From DASYUM01 sp036001225 (GTDB lineage: Bacteria > Methylomirabilota > Methylomirabilia > Rokubacteriales > DASRDR01), in assembly GCA_036001225.1 (NCBI GenBank), contig DASYUM010000223.1:1-5624 (forward strand): 5,624 nt of DNA, given 5' to 3'. Position 1 is the first letter of the stretch. Every line of letters starts with the position of its first letter. Position numbers and translations under genes: made by a program. Below, piece after piece: positions 1 to 5,624 of the stretch. The notes under the pieces are model-generated. The model saw nothing but the letters and a program-made list of their open reading frames with translations. It was not told where the DNA came from and did not search any database.

Positions 1-1
1 G

Positions 2-1297
2 CTCCGCGAGTTCGACGCCCGGGGCGGGTGGGGGAACGGCTTCCGCTCCTGCGCGGAGTGGCTGAGTTGGCGGGTCGGGCTCGACCCGGGGGCGGCCCGG
101 GAGCGGGTGCGGGTGGCGCGGGCCCTGGGCGAGCTGCCGCAGCTCGCCGCCGCGCTGGCCCGGGGGGAGCTGTCCTACGCCAAGGTCCGCGCCCTGACCC
201 GGGTCGCCACCCCGGACACCGAAGCGCGGCTCCTGGCGGTGGGGCGGACAGGGACGGCGGCCCACGTCGAGCGGATCGTGCGGGCGTGGCGACGGGTGGA
301 CCGGCAGGAGGAGGTGCGGGAGGCGGAGGCGCGCCACGCGGGGCGGTCGCTCCAGGTGTACCCGGACGAGGACGGGATGATGGTCATCCGAGGGCGCCTC
401 GAGCCGGAGGTGGGGGCGATGCTGCTGCGGGCCCTCGAGGCGGCGCGCGAGGCGCTGTACCAGCGGGCGCGGGCCACCGCGACGGAGGGCCACGAGACGG
501 ACCCCCCGACCCCGGGCCAGCAGCAGGCGGACGCTCTGGCCCTGGTGGCGGAGACGGCCCTCGCGCAGGGGCTCGACCCCGGGCCGGGGAGCGAGCGCTA
601 CCAGGTCGTCGTTCACGTGGATGCCGCCGCGCTGGCCGACCCCGACCAGCCCGGCCAGTCCGCGCTCGAGGATGGCCTCCGCGTTTCCGGGGAAACGTCG
701 CGGCGCCTGGCCTGTGATGCCACCCGGGTGGTCATGCGCCACGCCAACGCCGGCGACGGGCTCGATGTGGGCCGGCGGACGCGGACGATCCCGCCGGCGC
801 TTCGGCGGGCGCTCCAGGCTCGCGACCACGGCTGCCGCTTCCCGGGCTGTGGGGTGCGCTACGCCCAGGGCCATCACATCGGGTTCGCGCGCCCCGGGCG
901 GCGGGGCCCCAGCCCCGCGACGCCCGGAGGCGCGCACATCCACCACTGGGCGAACGGCGGCCCGACCCGGCTGGACAACCTGACCCTCCTCTGCCGGCGC
1001 CATCATCGGGCCGTCCACGAGGAGGGCTACCGCGTCGAGCGCGACGCCGAGGGCACGCTCGCCTTCAGTACGCCGACCGGGCGGCCGATTTGGGATGTGC
1101 CGGCGCCGCCCGCGGTCCCGCGTGATCCGACTGATGCGCTGGTCGCGGCCCACCGGGCGCTCGGCCTCGCGATCGACGAGGAGACGGCGTGCCCGAGCTG
1201 GCTCGGCGAGCGCCTCGACCTCGGCTGGGCGATCGGCGTCCTGCACCCCGCGGCGTCAGTGGCCGGAGTCGAATACCGGAGCGGGCGCAGCGGTTAA
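2..1297 (+). CDS. DUF222 / 13E12-type HNH endonuclease-like protein, 5' partial
   Basis: The reading frame is open from the first bases, and the translation before the first internal GTG (base 107) already reads like the family (LREFDARGGWGNGF, then a CAEWLSWR motif). The gene therefore starts upstream of the window; 431 residues are visible. Residues about 1-260 match the helical DUF222 domain (SYAKVRALTRVA, then SGETSRRLACDA). A C-terminal HNH zinc-finger nuclease domain follows: CRFPGC (C278, C283), H291-H292, H314-H315-W316, LDNL, and CRRHH (C331, H334, H335). Members of this family are dispersed, often multi-copy genes thought to be HNH nucleases; their substrate is not established. The odd point is a 20-residue insert (294-313) between HHI and HHW, where relatives normally read HHIHHW or similar without a gap. 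All ligand-type Cys and His residues remain, but their spacing is changed, so activity is uncertain. The stop is TAA at 1295-1297. Family assignment is firm; function is inferred. Confidence 0.9.
   Translation, partial: LREFDARGGWGNGFRSCAEWLSWRVGLDPGAARERVRVARALGELPQLAAALARGELSYAKVRALTRVATPDTEARLLAVGRTGTAAHVERIVRAWRRVDRQEEVREAEARHAGRSLQVYPDEDGMMVIRGRLEPEVGAMLLRALEAAREALYQRARATATEGHETDPPTPGQQQADALALVAETALAQGLDPGPGSERYQVVVHVDAAALADPDQPGQSALEDGLRVSGETSRRLACDATRVVMRHANAGDGLDVGRRTRTIPPALRRALQARDHGCRFPGCGVRYAQGHHIGFARPGRRGPSPATPGGAHIHHWANGGPTRLDNLTLLCRRHHRAVHEEGYRVERDAEGTLAFSTPTGRPIWDVPAPPAVPRDPTDALVAAHRALGLAIDEETACPSWLGERLDLGWAIGVLHPAASVAGVEYRSGRSG
881..940 (+). repeat. In-frame 60-base palindromic insertion within the HNH motif
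   Basis: CACATC occurs at 875-880 and again at 935-940, exactly 60 bases apart. Removing one 60-base period restores a canonical HHIHHWANGG motif in frame. The segment between is almost one palindrome: 887-893 pairs with 929-935, 894-900 with 921-927, and 901-907 with 912-918. That gives 21 G-C pairs, interrupted only by a bulged A (928) and a bulged GA (919-920), closed by the loop CCCA (908-911). Seen directly: the repeat, the palindrome and the reading-frame preservation. Inferred: insertion of a small palindromic element with a 6-base target duplication, comparable in kind to the Rickettsia palindromic elements that insert in frame in proteins. Alternatively it may be an old lineage-specific loop that happens to be GC-rich. 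Confidence 0.7.
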
Positions 1298-1302
1298 CCG
1301 GG

Positions 1303-1325
1303 GCCCGGGGTATCCTTCCCCGGGC
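1303..1325 (+). terminator. GC hairpin after the HNH gene (possible terminator)
   Basis: GCCCGGGG (1303-1310) pairs perfectly with CCCCGGGC (1318-1325) around a 7-base loop, five bases after the TAA stop of the HNH gene. The position suits transcription termination, but no T-run follows, so a classic intrinsic terminator is not shown. The hairpin overlaps the start of the MerR-like fragment, where it encodes the GILPR part of the match, so the symmetry may be partly accidental. Confidence 0.4.
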
Positions 1326-1416
1326 AAGCCGAACTCGCTCCGGATACCGTGTCTACAAGCCAGAGGCGCTCGCCATTCTGCGGTTCGTCACGATGGCCCG
1401 CGAGCTCGGATCTGCC
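1309..1416 (+). pseudogene. MerR-family regulator fragment (remnant)
   Basis: Frame 1 reads GILPRASRTRSGYRVYKP followed by EALAILRFVTMARELG. This matches the conserved second half of the MerR DNA-binding domain: the (Y)ER-IGLLPP-R-xSGYRxY wing, then ALxxLxFIxxARELGF. Upstream in this frame there is no helix-turn-helix start (the usual M-IGELAxxTGV segment). Downstream the match stops at ELG, and TAG follows at 1432-1434, with no GFSLEEI helix, dimerisation coiled coil or effector domain. Roughly 36 of the usual 110-270 or so residues remain, and no start codon or ribosome-binding site serves them, so this is a dead fragment. It lies in the same orientation as, and about 190 bases before, the beta-oxidation operon. 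Some MerR proteins (for example LiuR) control acyl-CoA catabolism, so a former cognate regulator is possible. That link is inference. Confidence 0.65.
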
Positions 1417-1451
1417 GCTCGGGGCCGCGTCTAGCCGGGTCGGGCACATCC

Positions 1452-1478
1452 GCCGGGGGTCGCCCGCGGGCCCCCGGC
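1452..1478 (+). repeat. GC-rich inverted repeat upstream of the beta-oxidation operon
   Basis: GCCGGGGG (1452-1459) is the perfect reverse complement of CCCCCGGC (1471-1478). The 11-base loop itself contains the palindrome CCCGCGGG (1463-1470). It lies between the MerR fragment and the promoter candidate. It could be a terminator shielding the operon from upstream transcription, a repeat remnant or an operator. No T-run follows, and nothing in the sequence decides between these options. Confidence 0.4.
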
Positions 1479-1520
1479 ACCTACTCCCAAACTGAGACAC
1501 TACGTCTAGGCGCCACCCGG

Positions 1521-1549
1521 TTCACCGCTCGCGCCGGTCGTGCTAACCT
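1521..1549 (+). promoter_or_regulatory. Candidate sigma-70-type promoter for the beta-oxidation operon
   Basis: TTCACC (1521-1526, -35-like) is separated by 17 bases from TAACCT (1544-1549, -10-like). TGC (1541-1543) immediately upstream of the -10 gives an extended -10 (TGnTAnnnT). This would place the transcript start near 1556 and give a leader of about 50 bases before the ATG at 1605. It is the best promoter-like match I see in the otherwise very GC-rich spacer. It is a pattern match only. Confidence 0.5.
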
Positions 1550-1604
1550 CGCCAGCAGCCGATCGCGTCCGAGCCACGCCGATCACCAGCGAGAGGACCC
1601 AGCC

Positions 1605-3692
1605 ATGACAGCCATCAGCCGCTCCGTCAGCCTCGACCGCCGGGGGCGTGTCGCCGTGCTCACCGTGGACAACCCGCCCGTGAACGCGCTCAGCCAACAC
1701 GTCCGCCAGGGGCTCCGGGACGGGCTGCGCCAGGCCATCGCCGACCCCGGCGTGGCCGCCGTCGTGCTCGCGTGCGCCGGGCGCACCTTCATCGCGGGCG
1801 CCGACATCACGGAGTTCGCCAAGCCGCCCCAGGAGCCGGTGCTGTGGGAGGTCCTGGACGTCATCGAGTCGAGCCCCAAGCCCGTGGTGGCCGCCATTCA
1901 CGGCACCGCCCTCGGCGGTGGGCTGGAGACCGCCATGGCGTGCCACTGGCGGGTCGGCGTCCGCGGTGCCCGGCTGGGCCAGCCGGAGGTGAAGCTCGGC
2001 ATCATCCCGGGCGCCGGCGGGACCCAGCGGCTGCCCCGGCTGGTCGGCGTGGAGAAGGCCCTCCAGATGATCGTGGTCGGTGACCCGATCGGCGGCGAGG
2101 AGGCGCACCGCCTCGGCCTGCTCGACGAGCTGGTGGACGGCGATCTCACCGCGGGCGCCGTCGCCTTCGCCGAGCGCGTGGTGGCGGAGGGCCGACCACT
2201 CCGCCGCGTGCGCGACCTGAACGACAAGATCGCCGCCGCCCACGGCAAGCCCGAGCTGTTCCGCGAGTTCCGCAAGACCGTCGCCCGCCAGACGCGGGGG
2301 TTCAAGGCTCCCGAGGCGTGCATCCGCGCGGTGGAGGCGGCCGTCGCGCTCCCGTTCGAGGCGGGCGTCGCCCGCGAGCGCGAGCTCTTCGTCGAGTGCC
2401 TGACCTCGCCCGAGTCCCAGGCGCAGCGCTACTTCTTCTTCGCCGAGCGGGAGGCGGCCAAGATCCCGGACGTGCCGGCCGACACGCCCGCCAAGGAGAT
2501 CAAGCAGGCCGCGGTCATCGGCGCGGGCACCATGGGGGGCGGCATCGCCATGAACTTCGCGAACGCCGGCATCCCGGTCACGGTGGTCGAGGTCAATCAG
2601 GAGGCGCTGGACCGGGGCCTCGGCATCGTGCGCAAGAACTACGAGGCGACGGCGGCCAAGGGCCGGCTCACCCCGGCGGACGTCGAGCGACGCATGGGCC
2701 TGATCCACGGCAGCACCGACTTCCAGGCGGTGGCCGGCGCCGACGTCGTCATCGAGGCCGTCTTCGAGGAGATGCCCATCAAGAAGGAGGTCTTCGCCAA
2801 GCTCGACGCCATCGCCAAGCCGGGCGCGGTCCTGGCCACCAACACCTCGACCCTCGACGTCGACGAGATCGCGCGCGCGACCAAGCGGCCGGAGAACGTC
2901 ATCGGCACCCACTTCTTCAGCCCGGCCAACGTCATGCGCCTGCTGGAGAACGTGCGGGGGGTCGAGACCGACAAGACGACCATCGCCACCGCCATGGCCA
3001 TGGGCCGCAAGATCGGCAAGGTGCCCGTCCTGGTCGGCGTGTGCCACGGCTTCGTCGGCAACCGGATGCTGCACCAGCGCGGCCACCAGGCCGAGAAGCT
3101 CATCCTGGAGGGCGCGTCGCCACACCAGGTGGACAAGGTCCTCACCGACTTCGGCTTCCCGATGGGTCCGTTCGCCATGGGGGACCTCGCGGGTCTCGAC
3201 GTGGGGTGGCGGATTCGCAAGGGCCGGGGCGTCACCTCGCCGGTGGCGGATCGGATCTGCGAGCTGGGGCGCTTCGGCCAGAAGACCGGCGCCGGCTACT
3301 TCCGCTACGAGAAGGGCGACCGGACGCCGATCCTCGATCCCGAGGTGGAGCGCATCATCGCCGAGGTCGCGAAGGACCAGGGGATCGAGCGCCGGGCCAT
3401 CTCCGAGTCGGAGATCCTCGAGCGCCTCCTCTACCCGATGGTGAACGAGGGGGCCAAGATCCTCGAGGAGGGCATCGCCATCCGGGCCAGCGACATCGAC
3501 GTCATCTGGGTGTACGGCTACGGCTGGCCTGTCTACCGTGGCGGCCCCATGTTCTGGGCTGACCACATCGGGCTCCGGACGATCCGCGACCGGCTGGGGG
3601 AGTACGGCCAGCGCACCGGCGATCGCTTCTGGACGCCGGCGCCGCTCCTGGCCCGGCTGGCCGAGGCAAGCAAGGGCTTCCTGGACCGGTGA
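1605..3692 (+). CDS. Bifunctional enoyl-CoA hydratase / 3-hydroxyacyl-CoA dehydrogenase (FadB/FadJ type)
   Basis: This 695-residue protein has the usual length and order for the multifunctional beta-oxidation alpha subunit. Residues about 1-190 are a crotonase domain. It has the oxyanion-hole segment IAGAD (63-67), GGGLE with catalytic-type Glu108, and QPEV with Glu128; both acid residues are present, consistent with hydratase activity. Residues about 300-480 are the NAD-binding domain: GAGTMG nucleotide loop (G306, G308, G311), NTST (Ser415), and HFFSPA with catalytic-type His436 and Glu448. GFVGNRML (482-489, Asn486) opens the C-terminal dehydrogenase domains, with DFGFPMGPFAMGDLAGLD and, near the end, GYGWPVYRGGPMFW. 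It would hydrate trans-2-enoyl-CoA and oxidise the L-3-hydroxyacyl-CoA with NAD+ in the cytoplasm. The frame is open far upstream, but ATG 1605 is chosen because GAGAGGA (1591-1597) precedes it by 7 bases and homology begins there. No thiolase partner is in view. FadB and FadJ cannot be told apart here, so no symbol is given. Confidence 0.95.
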   Translation: MTAISRSVSLDRRGRVAVLTVDNPPVNALSQHVRQGLRDGLRQAIADPGVAAVVLACAGRTFIAGADITEFAKPPQEPVLWEVLDVIESSPKPVVAAIHGTALGGGLETAMACHWRVGVRGARLGQPEVKLGIIPGAGGTQRLPRLVGVEKALQMIVVGDPIGGEEAHRLGLLDELVDGDLTAGAVAFAERVVAEGRPLRRVRDLNDKIAAAHGKPELFREFRKTVARQTRGFKAPEACIRAVEAAVALPFEAGVARERELFVECLTSPESQAQRYFFFAEREAAKIPDVPADTPAKEIKQAAVIGAGTMGGGIAMNFANAGIPVTVVEVNQEALDRGLGIVRKNYEATAAKGRLTPADVERRMGLIHGSTDFQAVAGADVVIEAVFEEMPIKKEVFAKLDAIAKPGAVLATNTSTLDVDEIARATKRPENVIGTHFFSPANVMRLLENVRGVETDKTTIATAMAMGRKIGKVPVLVGVCHGFVGNRMLHQRGHQAEKLILEGASPHQVDKVLTDFGFPMGPFAMGDLAGLDVGWRIRKGRGVTSPVADRICELGRFGQKTGAGYFRYEKGDRTPILDPEVERIIAEVAKDQGIERRAISESEILERLLYPMVNEGAKILEEGIAIRASDIDVIWVYGYGWPVYRGGPMFWADHIGLRTIRDRLGEYGQRTGDRFWTPAPLLARLAEASKGFLDR

Positions 3693-3711
3693 GAGACCGG
3701 AGGGTCGGCCG

Positions 3712-4662
3712 ATGAGCCTGGCCTTCAACATCATGATCGAGGGCCAGGAAGGGCTGAACTGGGACCGCTGGCGGCGGCTGGCCGCCGCCGCCGAGGAGCT
3801 CGGCTACGCGGGGCTCTTCCGCTCCGACCATCTGACCGGCCTCTTCGGCGACGCGACGCGGCCGGCGCTCGACACCTGGGCCTCCATCACCTGGCTCGCC
3901 ACCGGCACCCGCCGTATCCGCTTCGGCCCGCTCGTGTGCCCGATCACCTTCTATCAGCCGGCGCTGCTCGCCCGGCGGGCGGCGGCGGTGAGCGAGCTGT
4001 CGGGCGGACGGCTCGACCTCGGGATCGGCGCCGGCTGGCACGACCCCGAGCACCTCATGTTCGGCATCCCGTTCCCGCCGCTCAAGGAGCGGCTCGACCG
4101 GCTGGAGTGCGCGGCCCGGGCCATCCGCGCGCTCTGGCGCGGGGAGCCGGCCACCATCGCGCAGCCCTACTACCCGCTCGTCGAGGCCCAGACCTTCCCG
4201 CGCCCGGCCCCGGGCACGCTGCCGCTCGTCGTGGGCGGCCGGGGCGAGCGGCGGACGCTCCGCATCGTCGCCGAGCACGCCGATGAATGGAACGTGACCC
4301 GGGTCACGCCCGACGAGTACCCGGCCAAGCTGGCGGTGCTGGAGCAGCACTGCCGCGCGGTCGGGCGCGATCCGGCGGCCATCCGGCGCTCGCTCATGGT
4401 CCCGCTGGCCATCGGCCGCTCGGCCGCCGAGGTGGCGACGCGCCGCCAGCGCGCCCACGCCATCATGCCCCGGCTCCCGAAGGAGGAGGCGGAGTGGCGG
4501 GCGGCGGGGTTCCTCCACGGGACGCCGGCCGAGGTCGTGGAGAGCCTCGGCCGCTGGCAAGCGCTCGGGATCAGCCGGGTGATGCTCCAGATGCTCGACC
4601 AGGAGGACCTGGCCGCGCTCGAGCTGTTCGCCCGGGAGGTCTTACTCAGGAACTGCCGATAA
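3712..4662 (+). CDS. LLM-class F420-dependent (luciferase-like) oxidoreductase
   Basis: This is a 316-residue TIM-barrel flavin/F420 enzyme of the bacterial luciferase-like monooxygenase superfamily. It most resembles the group annotated as probable F420-dependent oxidoreductases (TIGR03560-like). Visible landmarks are EELGYAGLFRSDH (28-40), RIRFGPLVCPITF (68-80), LSGGRLDLGIGAGWH (96-110), PFPPLKERLDRLE (120-132), LPLVVGGRGERRTL (170-183) and HADEWN (189-194). Start ATG 3712 has GGAGGG (3699-3704) 7 bases upstream and sits 19 bases after the preceding stop, indicating one operon. The cofactor could be F420H2 or FMN; sequence alone does not settle this, and the substrate is unknown. Its place behind a beta-oxidation enzyme suggests a redox step on an acyl or related catabolite, which is inference. 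The last residues (LLRNCR) look unlike the usual family ending, so the extreme C-terminus may have drifted. Confidence 0.92.
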   Translation: MSLAFNIMIEGQEGLNWDRWRRLAAAAEELGYAGLFRSDHLTGLFGDATRPALDTWASITWLATGTRRIRFGPLVCPITFYQPALLARRAAAVSELSGGRLDLGIGAGWHDPEHLMFGIPFPPLKERLDRLECAARAIRALWRGEPATIAQPYYPLVEAQTFPRPAPGTLPLVVGGRGERRTLRIVAEHADEWNVTRVTPDEYPAKLAVLEQHCRAVGRDPAAIRRSLMVPLAIGRSAAEVATRRQRAHAIMPRLPKEEAEWRAAGFLHGTPAEVVESLGRWQALGISRVMLQMLDQEDLAALELFAREVLLRNCR

Positions 4663-4671
4663 CGTGCCGAG

Positions 4672-4720
4672 TGTAGGGACCGCATGACCTGGCCAGAGAC
4701 GCTGGCAGCGGCTCCCTACA
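4672..4720. terminator. Branched inverted repeat between convergent genes (possible bidirectional terminator)
   Basis: TGTAGGGA (4672-4679) is the perfect reverse complement of TCCCTACA (4713-4720). Within the 33-base interval GCCAG (4692-4696) pairs with CTGGC (4702-4706). It lies between the stop of the oxidoreductase gene (4662) and the stop of the convergent propeller gene (4728), where a two-way terminator would be expected. No clear T-run follows on either strand and the loop is long, so it could instead be a short repeat element or chance symmetry. Confidence 0.4.
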
Positions 4721-4727
4721 AACCACG

Positions 4728-5624
4728 TCATGGCAGAATCGTCCACGTCACGGTAGCACTCGCGCTCGAGCCATCGCTGAAGGCGACCATGGCCGTGACG
4801 GTGTGCGAGCCCGTCCCCAGCAGTCCGAAAGTCAGGCCTGGGCAGCGCGCCACCAGGCCGGTTTCACCGTCGAACGTGTCGACGTGCCCGTCGATGCACG
4901 CCACCAGCGGCACCGTCACATCCGCGCCATCCACGGTGACATTACCGCCGACGACCGCCCGGCCGGGGGCTTCCAGGATGAGCAGCACCAGGTCAAACCG
5001 CTGCGTCACCCCGTACAGGCCGGACGGGGGGGAAATGCCGACACCGGCGGCCACGGTGATCCGCCCGATCTTGTTGCCATTGTTTTCGGTGAACCAGATG
5101 CCGCCGGGGCCGGCCGCGATGCCCGAAGGTCCGCCGTTCGCCGTCGGGACCGGGAACTCAGCGACGGCGACCCCCGCGGTGCTGATCACGCCGATCTTGT
5201 TGCCGCCGAACTCCGCGACCCACAGGTTCCCATCCGGGCCGGCCGTGATCCCCTGGGGAAGGCTACCCGGTCCCGAAGGAAGCGGAAACTCAGTGACCAC
5301 CCCCCCGGGCGTGATCTGCCCGATCTGGCCGAGGTTGTTTTCGGTAAACCACAGGTTCCCATCGCGACCAGTCACGATTCCCCTTGGCCCGCTATTCGAC
5401 GCGGAAGTCGGGAACTCGCTGACCACCCCCCCGGGCGTGATCCGCCCGATCTGGCCGACCAGGTTTTCCGTGAACTAGAGATTGCCGTCCGGGCCGGCCG
5501 CGATCCCGAACGGTCGGCTGCTCGCCGTCAGCACCGGGAATTCCGTGATCGTGCCGCCGGGGGTGATCCGCCCGATCTTGTTGACGTTGGACTCGGTGAA
5601 CCAGAGATTGCCGTCCGGGCCGGC
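4728..5624 (-). pseudogene. Vgb-like (streptogramin-lyase-type) beta-propeller protein, 5' partial, interrupted by an in-frame TAG
   Basis: Reading from the right edge, the frame shows tandem blades with the core AGPDGNLWFTE-N-NKIGRITPGG-ITEFP, as in virginiamycin B lyase and related NHL/SMP-30-like propellers. Four 42-43-residue units and a shorter fifth are visible (units starting at 5624, 5498, 5372, 5243 and 5114). The fifth lacks one residue of the core (GPGGIWFTENN). After the blades, about 100 residues form a beta-rich C-terminal domain ending in GSHTVTAMVAFSDGSS and VTWTILP, which looks Ig-like; TGA is at 4730-4728. The second unit has TAG (5477-5475) where all other visible units have TGG for Trp. 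The frame is otherwise intact on both sides. The GTG at 5426 could only make a headless 232-residue product with no signal peptide. True Vgb linearises streptogramin B antibiotics, but most relatives are uncharacterised secreted or surface proteins, so antibiotic resistance is not claimed. A sequencing error at one base would make this an intact gene. Confidence 0.85.
5048..5624 (-). repeat. Tandem 126-129-base blade repeats of the propeller gene
   Basis: Units begin (minus strand) at 5624, 5498, 5372, 5243 and 5114, giving periods of 126, 126, 129 and 129 bases. Adjacent copies are nearly identical in places. The plus-strand segment from 5294 to about 5332 matches 5420 to about 5458 with one mismatch. 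Segment 5598-5624 matches 5472-5498 with one mismatch, and that mismatch is the base that creates the TAG. The last unit (5114 to about 5048) is the most diverged. The identity at DNA level suggests recent duplication or gene conversion among blades. Confidence 0.8.

Noticed and set aside
682..697. Small hairpin CGTTTCC-GG-GGAAACG inside the HNH gene
   Set aside because: It encodes the conserved VSGETSRRL segment of DUF222 proteins and interrupts nothing, so coding constraint or chance explains it.
2..1297. A possible defence or homing system around the HNH protein
   Set aside because: No partner gene, intron boundary, recombinase or methyltransferase is visible. DUF222-HNH genes are common solitary genes, and the upstream context is outside the window.
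1095..1604. Open frame extending 510 bases upstream of the beta-oxidation ATG, which would give an 865-residue protein
   Set aside because: The upstream part overlaps the HNH gene in another frame and has Arg/Ser/Pro-rich composition with no family resemblance. ATG 1605 has a good ribosome-binding site and is where crotonase homology begins.
1506..3734. Very long open frame (742 codons) antisense to the beta-oxidation gene
   Set aside because: This is a GC-rich shadow frame: its composition is His/Asp/Gly/Arg-rich, it has no recognisable motifs, and it is fully antisense to a confidently identified gene.
5475..5477. TAG as evidence for an alternative genetic code or pyrrolysine/selenocysteine-like insertion
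   Set aside because: There is only one such codon in the window, at a Trp position that is TGG in the other copies, so a point mutation or sequencing error is the simpler explanation. It is kept as a check in the findings.
4684..5478. Plus-strand open frame opposite the propeller gene
   Set aside because: It is Pro/Thr/Ser-rich, and its repeated pattern is explained entirely by the antisense of the blade repeats on the minus strand.
5048..5624. CRISPR-like regular repeats at about 126-base spacing
   Set aside because: The period is a multiple of three, the whole unit is coding with conserved propeller-blade residues, and there are no short repeat/unique spacer alternations.

Overview
This is a GC-rich bacterial window whose genes use strongly G/C-ending codons. 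The gene set is a DUF222/13E12-type HNH protein, a fused FadB/FadJ-type beta-oxidation enzyme, an F420-type luciferase-like oxidoreductase and a streptogramin-lyase-like beta-propeller. It suits a high-GC soil or subsurface lineage such as Actinobacteria, Candidatus Rokubacteria/Methylomirabilota or a deltaproteobacterial group. That assignment is inference from composition and gene types; no rRNA or other marker gene is present.

Layout, left to right. (1) Bases 2-1297 (+) are the 3' part of a DUF222-HNH endonuclease gene that begins before the window. Its HNH motif is split by an in-frame 60-base segment that folds into a 21-pair hairpin and is bounded by the repeat CACATC. (2) Bases 1298-1604 are non-coding today. 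They hold two GC-rich hairpins, a fragment of a MerR-family regulator (about 1309-1416), a plausible sigma-70-type promoter (1521-1549) and a Shine-Dalgarno sequence. (3) Bases 1605-3692 (+) encode a full-length bifunctional enoyl-CoA hydratase/3-hydroxyacyl-CoA dehydrogenase of 695 residues. (4) Bases 3712-4662 (+), 19 bases downstream, encode a 316-residue LLM-class flavin/F420 oxidoreductase, very likely co-transcribed with the previous gene. (5) Bases 4663-4727 lie between convergent genes and contain a branched hairpin. (6) Bases 4728-5624 (-) are the 3' part of a Vgb-like propeller gene with 42-43-residue repeats and a C-terminal beta-rich domain. A TAG replaces the conserved TGG of one repeat, so it is called a pseudogene.

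How the genes work together: the dehydrogenase and the oxidoreductase form the one clear functional unit, an acyl-CoA (fatty acid or branched-chain acid) catabolic operon with a redox enzyme of unknown substrate. The MerR fragment just upstream may be a decayed regulator of that operon. The two ends look like accessory sequence: a DUF222-HNH gene carrying a small palindromic insertion, and a repeat protein that has acquired a nonsense codon. I saw no complete new defence or mobile system. The most unusual item is the palindromic in-frame insert inside the HNH active-site motif.
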